Shown: positions 60,579 through 64,000 of the stretch, piece by piece
How the letters are laid out: each line of letters starts with the position of its first letter
How positions within the stretch are numbered: position 1 is the first letter of the stretch
NCBI GenBank assembly: GCA_013399015.1
Contig: VWZX01001670.1
Location: forward strand, 1,060-65,059
Direction of reading: 5' to 3'
Source of the DNA: Galbula dea
Lineage: Eukaryota; Chordata; Aves; Piciformes; Galbulidae
Length of the DNA stretch: 64,000 nt
Translations under genes and position numbers: made by a program
Notes under the pieces: generated by a model
Seen by the model: only the letters and a program-made list of their open reading frames with translations
Database searches by the model: none
What the model was told of the DNA's origin: nothing

Positions 60579-63500
60579 GTAAGTGCTTTAACATGTAATC
60601 AAATTAACACCTTTTGGATGTGTATGCATATTCATGGCTTCTTGCTGTGTGGCCTTTTTGCTGTTAATATGCAGAAAAAGACTTGAATTTCTTTGTTATC
60701 ATTACCCCAGAAAACCAGTTAAAATTGGTGAAAATTCAACTAATCCCCTAACATTTGGATTGTGGTCTTCATTTATTTTGAAAATTCCTTTTTTTTTACT
60801 TTCCTGTTTTAGGAACCTGTATCACTAGCTCTAGATCCATTTGTTTTGGGGACAGCTTCTTAGACATCCTTTATTGTGTAGTTTGTTTCAACGCTTACCT
60901 GAAATTTGTGCTTGCATATGCGAGTGGGTATGTCTCTCAGGAACAGATGAAAGTACCCAGTCAGGGTTTTGATACCAGCTTGCTGATGATTATGGCATAA
61001 ATGTTGCATCATCTCTGAGGCAGCAATTAACTCATATCTTGAAAACCATTAAATTGTGTTCAGCTTTAAGGAATTTTGCAACTGGATTTCTGAGAAATGA
61101 CTGACCAGTTTTTTCCCAGTGAGGGTGCCAGAGCACTGGAACAGACTGCCCAGAGAGTTTGTGGAGTCTCCTCCTTCTGTGGAGATAGTCAAAACCCACC
61201 TGGACACGTTTCTGTGTTTCCTACTCTAGGGAATCTTGCTCTAGCAGGGGGGTTGGACTAGATGATCTTTCGAGGTCCCTTCCAGCCCCTAATGTTCTGT
61301 GATTCTGTGCAACTGAATTTTAGTTAGGCGTCTCTGGACATAATAAGCAATGTTCTCTTAATGTAGGACAAGTTGAAGTTTGCTTTTTTGGTATTTGTGT
61401 GTGTGGTTTTTTCCATTGGTACATTTGTGTTTTTTTCACCGCTGGCTGTTGCAGGGAAATATCTGAGTTTTGGAGATGGGAGTGAGGCTTAACACAAAGT
61501 GTCTCGATACTCTTTAGCAGTAAGAGTGAAAAAATGAGTAGTCCCTGCTGCATTGAAAATTTGATCATAATTTCTTTAGTGACTTCAAGATTGGGAAAAG
61601 AACCAAGATAACTGTTATACAGAAGCAGTCCTGATTTTGGGGGAGGGAAGAAGAGGGGACTGTGCCAACATCTCTTAGTTATATAACAAATCCTCTAAGG
61701 TACTGCTTTGGAGAGTGGTTATAGAAGTACAATTATTATTCCTGGGTTTAGTGACAAAAGATTTTTTTTGTTTGTTTGTTTCTCCCCCAAGTTTTTCTGC
61801 TTCCTTTGCAAGTGGGGAATTGAAGCCTTGAAACTTGAATAAGGATGTGAAAATTAAAGAAAGGTTCTTTATATACTTGAGGTTGATTATAATAATGTAA
61901 AATTGGGTGTACTGGAATGAGTCATAGGCTATCAAAACTTGGAGTATCCACCAAACTTGGTGATGTCAGGATAAGGCACTTCCTTGAAACTGATGAGGTG
62001 TCTCTTTTGTTTACCTTTGGATCGTGATCTGCTGGAGAGAGATACAGGGAAAATACACATATTTAAGCAACTTGTTTGGAATCATCTCTAGCTGAGTGGT
62101 GTGAGCAGATTTCAGGGAGGTTCTTCAAATCGTTTGTGTTCCCTTAAGTTCCCTTCTCAGACTTCTGTCTTACTCTTCCCATTCTATCTTTTCTTCTCTC
62201 TCTCCCTAACAAAAACCTGCAGGCTTGCAGTTCAGAAAGCATGTCTGTTCTTCAGCTAAGTTCCCTGGCTGAACTCAGCATACTTTCTACAGAAGTTGAA
62301 GGCAAAGTAGCAGAATTTGCTGAGACAGCACAGTAGTACATTCATTGGCTTTTCTGCTGACTTTCTTTTTTTTTCATATGGAGCTAGATGTTTTGCTAGA
62401 AGCCTGCTAAGTGAGCATGTACCTTACCTCTTGGAAATGAATGATGTGCAGTTCTGTTTTGTTTGAATAGATTTATTTTAGAATGATAATAAAGCTTTAT
62501 GGACATTCCTTTGTACTTTGACATTGGAACCATAAAAAAAAGTTAAACCATTCTATAAAACTGTCTGTTGTGGAACAGCGAAGTTGACTCAATAACAGTT
62601 AAACAGATCAGTGTACTGTTCAAGGGGGAATATTATGAGGTTTAAGGATGATACATCCTTCTAATCAGCCTGTATTGTTTTGCCTTTGAAGGAGCAAAGA
62701 GAAAAAAAAGAAAAATTGGCAGTGCAAGATAGGCAGGAGATCAGAGGAATTGAACTGGAAAAGATAATGAGACTTGCAGGAAATATTGGATCAGAGATCA
62801 TCCAAATTCTGTCAAAAACTTTGGCTATTTTATAGAAGCTTTCTACAGAGTGATTAGTTTGGCTTTAATAATTTGGCAGCTTTAGCAAGATGTTTAAGAA
62901 TTAGAGGCAAGCCATGGTTTCTGTGCAAGTGATGTTGGCTTAGAATCACTGGTCCATATCTATGACTAGCCTGTAAATGTATGTTGTCAGAAAGGACTAC
63001 TTTATTTCAATTCAAGGGAGACAAACTCCCTCAAATTCAAGTTTTGGTTCTTTCAGATTTAAAATGGTAATAATTCTAAGCCAGGTTTTAGCATATTGAA
63101 TTAAAACTGTAGGAGTGAATGTCATATCATGGAGCCTGGCATATTGGGGTAAGAAAAACAATTAAAGTGCCATCCATTTATCTCAAATGAAAATGATCTC
63201 AGTTTGATTTTGGCCATTCAATACCCTATTTACGTAGCTTTTCTTTCTAGCAATTTCTATGGAAAACTTCAGGAGCAGAAGAAGTAAGCATAAATAGAGT
63301 TTATAGCTCCCTAGTGTATATTCCACAAGGTTTTTCTAGATAGCTTTAAAGAGAGCATGAAGAATTTTGTGCTGGCTATCAGCATAGGAAGTTTTCCAGA
63401 GGAAAAGAGACTAATGGGAAATGCATTTGTGATCTTCTTGAAAGTAATCATTGTAGATTGTGGGCAGCTAGGACAGAAATACTTCAAAACAGCAGCTCCT

Positions 63501-64000
63501 TTATAATTTTTGTTGTATTATGATATATTGAGAGACTTGGAAAAAATACTGGGTGCTGAAGAGAAGTTTGAAAATAAAAATTAATTATACTTGATTCATA
63601 ACAGTGAGCAGAAGGGAGTTTCAAACCCAGGATGTTACTGAAGCAGATGCTAAATTTGGGTAAGACTAAAGAATAAACAAGTGAGGGAAATTTAGGAAGT
63701 TAACATACGAAAATTATGTAACGTGTGCAAAGCCATGACAGTAAAAATGACAAAATGTGGGATTCATGCAGAAGAGAATATCATAGTGTTGTAACATTGA
63801 TGTTGCTGCAGCATATTTAATCTGTAGTGCATTTTAATCTAATTCTCCTAGCTAATTCTTCTAGCTTCTATGTCCAAAAGAGAATATATATACAAAAAGC
63901 TTTTTGATAGTGGGAAAGCTTTTGTATCAGTTACTGACCTGAGAGTTTTAAATATAATAGGATTGAAAATTAGTTGGACTTTATGCGAGGTACTGGGAAT
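60579..64000 (+). other. TRIM24: TRIM24 intron 2, 5' part
   Basis: It begins at the GTAAGT donor and runs past the window edge. It holds one CR1 tail (61110-61309). I looked for the exon that should encode the first B-box and found no candidate before 64000. The rest is AT-rich with no recognised feature. Confidence 0.85.
61110..61309 (+). mobile_element. CR1 LINE 3' fragment, sense orientation
   Basis: Contains GGTGCCAGAGCACTGGAACA, GGTTGGACTAGATGATCTTTCG and ends ATGTTCTGTGATTCTGTG. It is about 200 bp and closely like the 3' end of the copy at 1-720. Confidence 0.93.

Noticed and set aside
60579..64000. TRIM24 exon 3 (first B-box)
   Set aside because: No frame with the expected Cys/His B-box pattern flanked by splice sites was found, so it must lie beyond the window.

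Overview
The window is vertebrate nuclear DNA and almost certainly avian. It is rich in CR1 LINE fragments (13 mapped, with the typical CR1 3' tail ending in repeats of ATTCTGTG). It also holds LTRs of bird endogenous-retrovirus type and one recognisable host gene, TRIM24 (TIF1-alpha), on the + strand. I cannot name the species. There is no sign of bacterial, plasmid or phage organisation, and no CRISPR array, tRNA or rRNA gene was seen.

Layout. Positions 1-32.5 kb read as intergenic, AT-rich DNA upstream of TRIM24, broken by CR1 copies (1, 2.8, 7.4, 10.5, 16.3 and 23.2 kb) and LTR elements (12.3, 16.2 and 29.1 kb). No upstream neighbour gene was recognised. Around 32.87-34.34 kb lies a CpG island with several GC boxes, the TRIM24 promoter and first exon. 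Exon 1 (to 33668) encodes an alanine-rich N-terminus and the first part of a C3HC4 RING finger. Its start codon appears to be lost in a single-N assembly gap at 33291. Intron 1 runs 33669-60459 (26.8 kb). Exon 2 (60460-60578) completes the RING with its last Cys pair and continues into the conserved stretch before the first B-box. Exon 3 is not in the window, so the rest of the protein (B-boxes, coiled coil, PHD, bromodomain) lies downstream.

Intron 1 is a dense transposon landing site. At least six LTRs lie antisense to TRIM24 (37.8, 39.5, 41.7, 47.8, 55.0 and 55.5 kb). Two lie in sense: an alpharetrovirus-like solo LTR at 50.7 kb and a 3' LTR at 43.75 kb still joined to a polypurine tract and the C-terminal tail of an env gene. 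Two of the antisense LTRs have exact target-site duplications, and a third has an exact one if a single terminal base was lost. One LTR interrupts a CR1 and another interrupts an older LTR, so insertion order can be read directly.

Assembly quality matters. The three Ns (11242, 33291, 44267) are single-base scaffold joins. Two of them are flanked by near-identical copies of the same sequence (81 bp and about 205 bp), which look like unmerged contig ends and not real tandem duplications.

I did not find a convincing undescribed biological system. The most worthwhile leads are the sense ERV 3' end with a poly(A) signal inside a TRIM24 intron, a perfect 14-bp hairpin at 7.73 kb, a compact palindrome cluster at 2.6 kb, a triple repeat just upstream of the CpG island, and a tail-to-tail CR1 pair at 45.9 kb.
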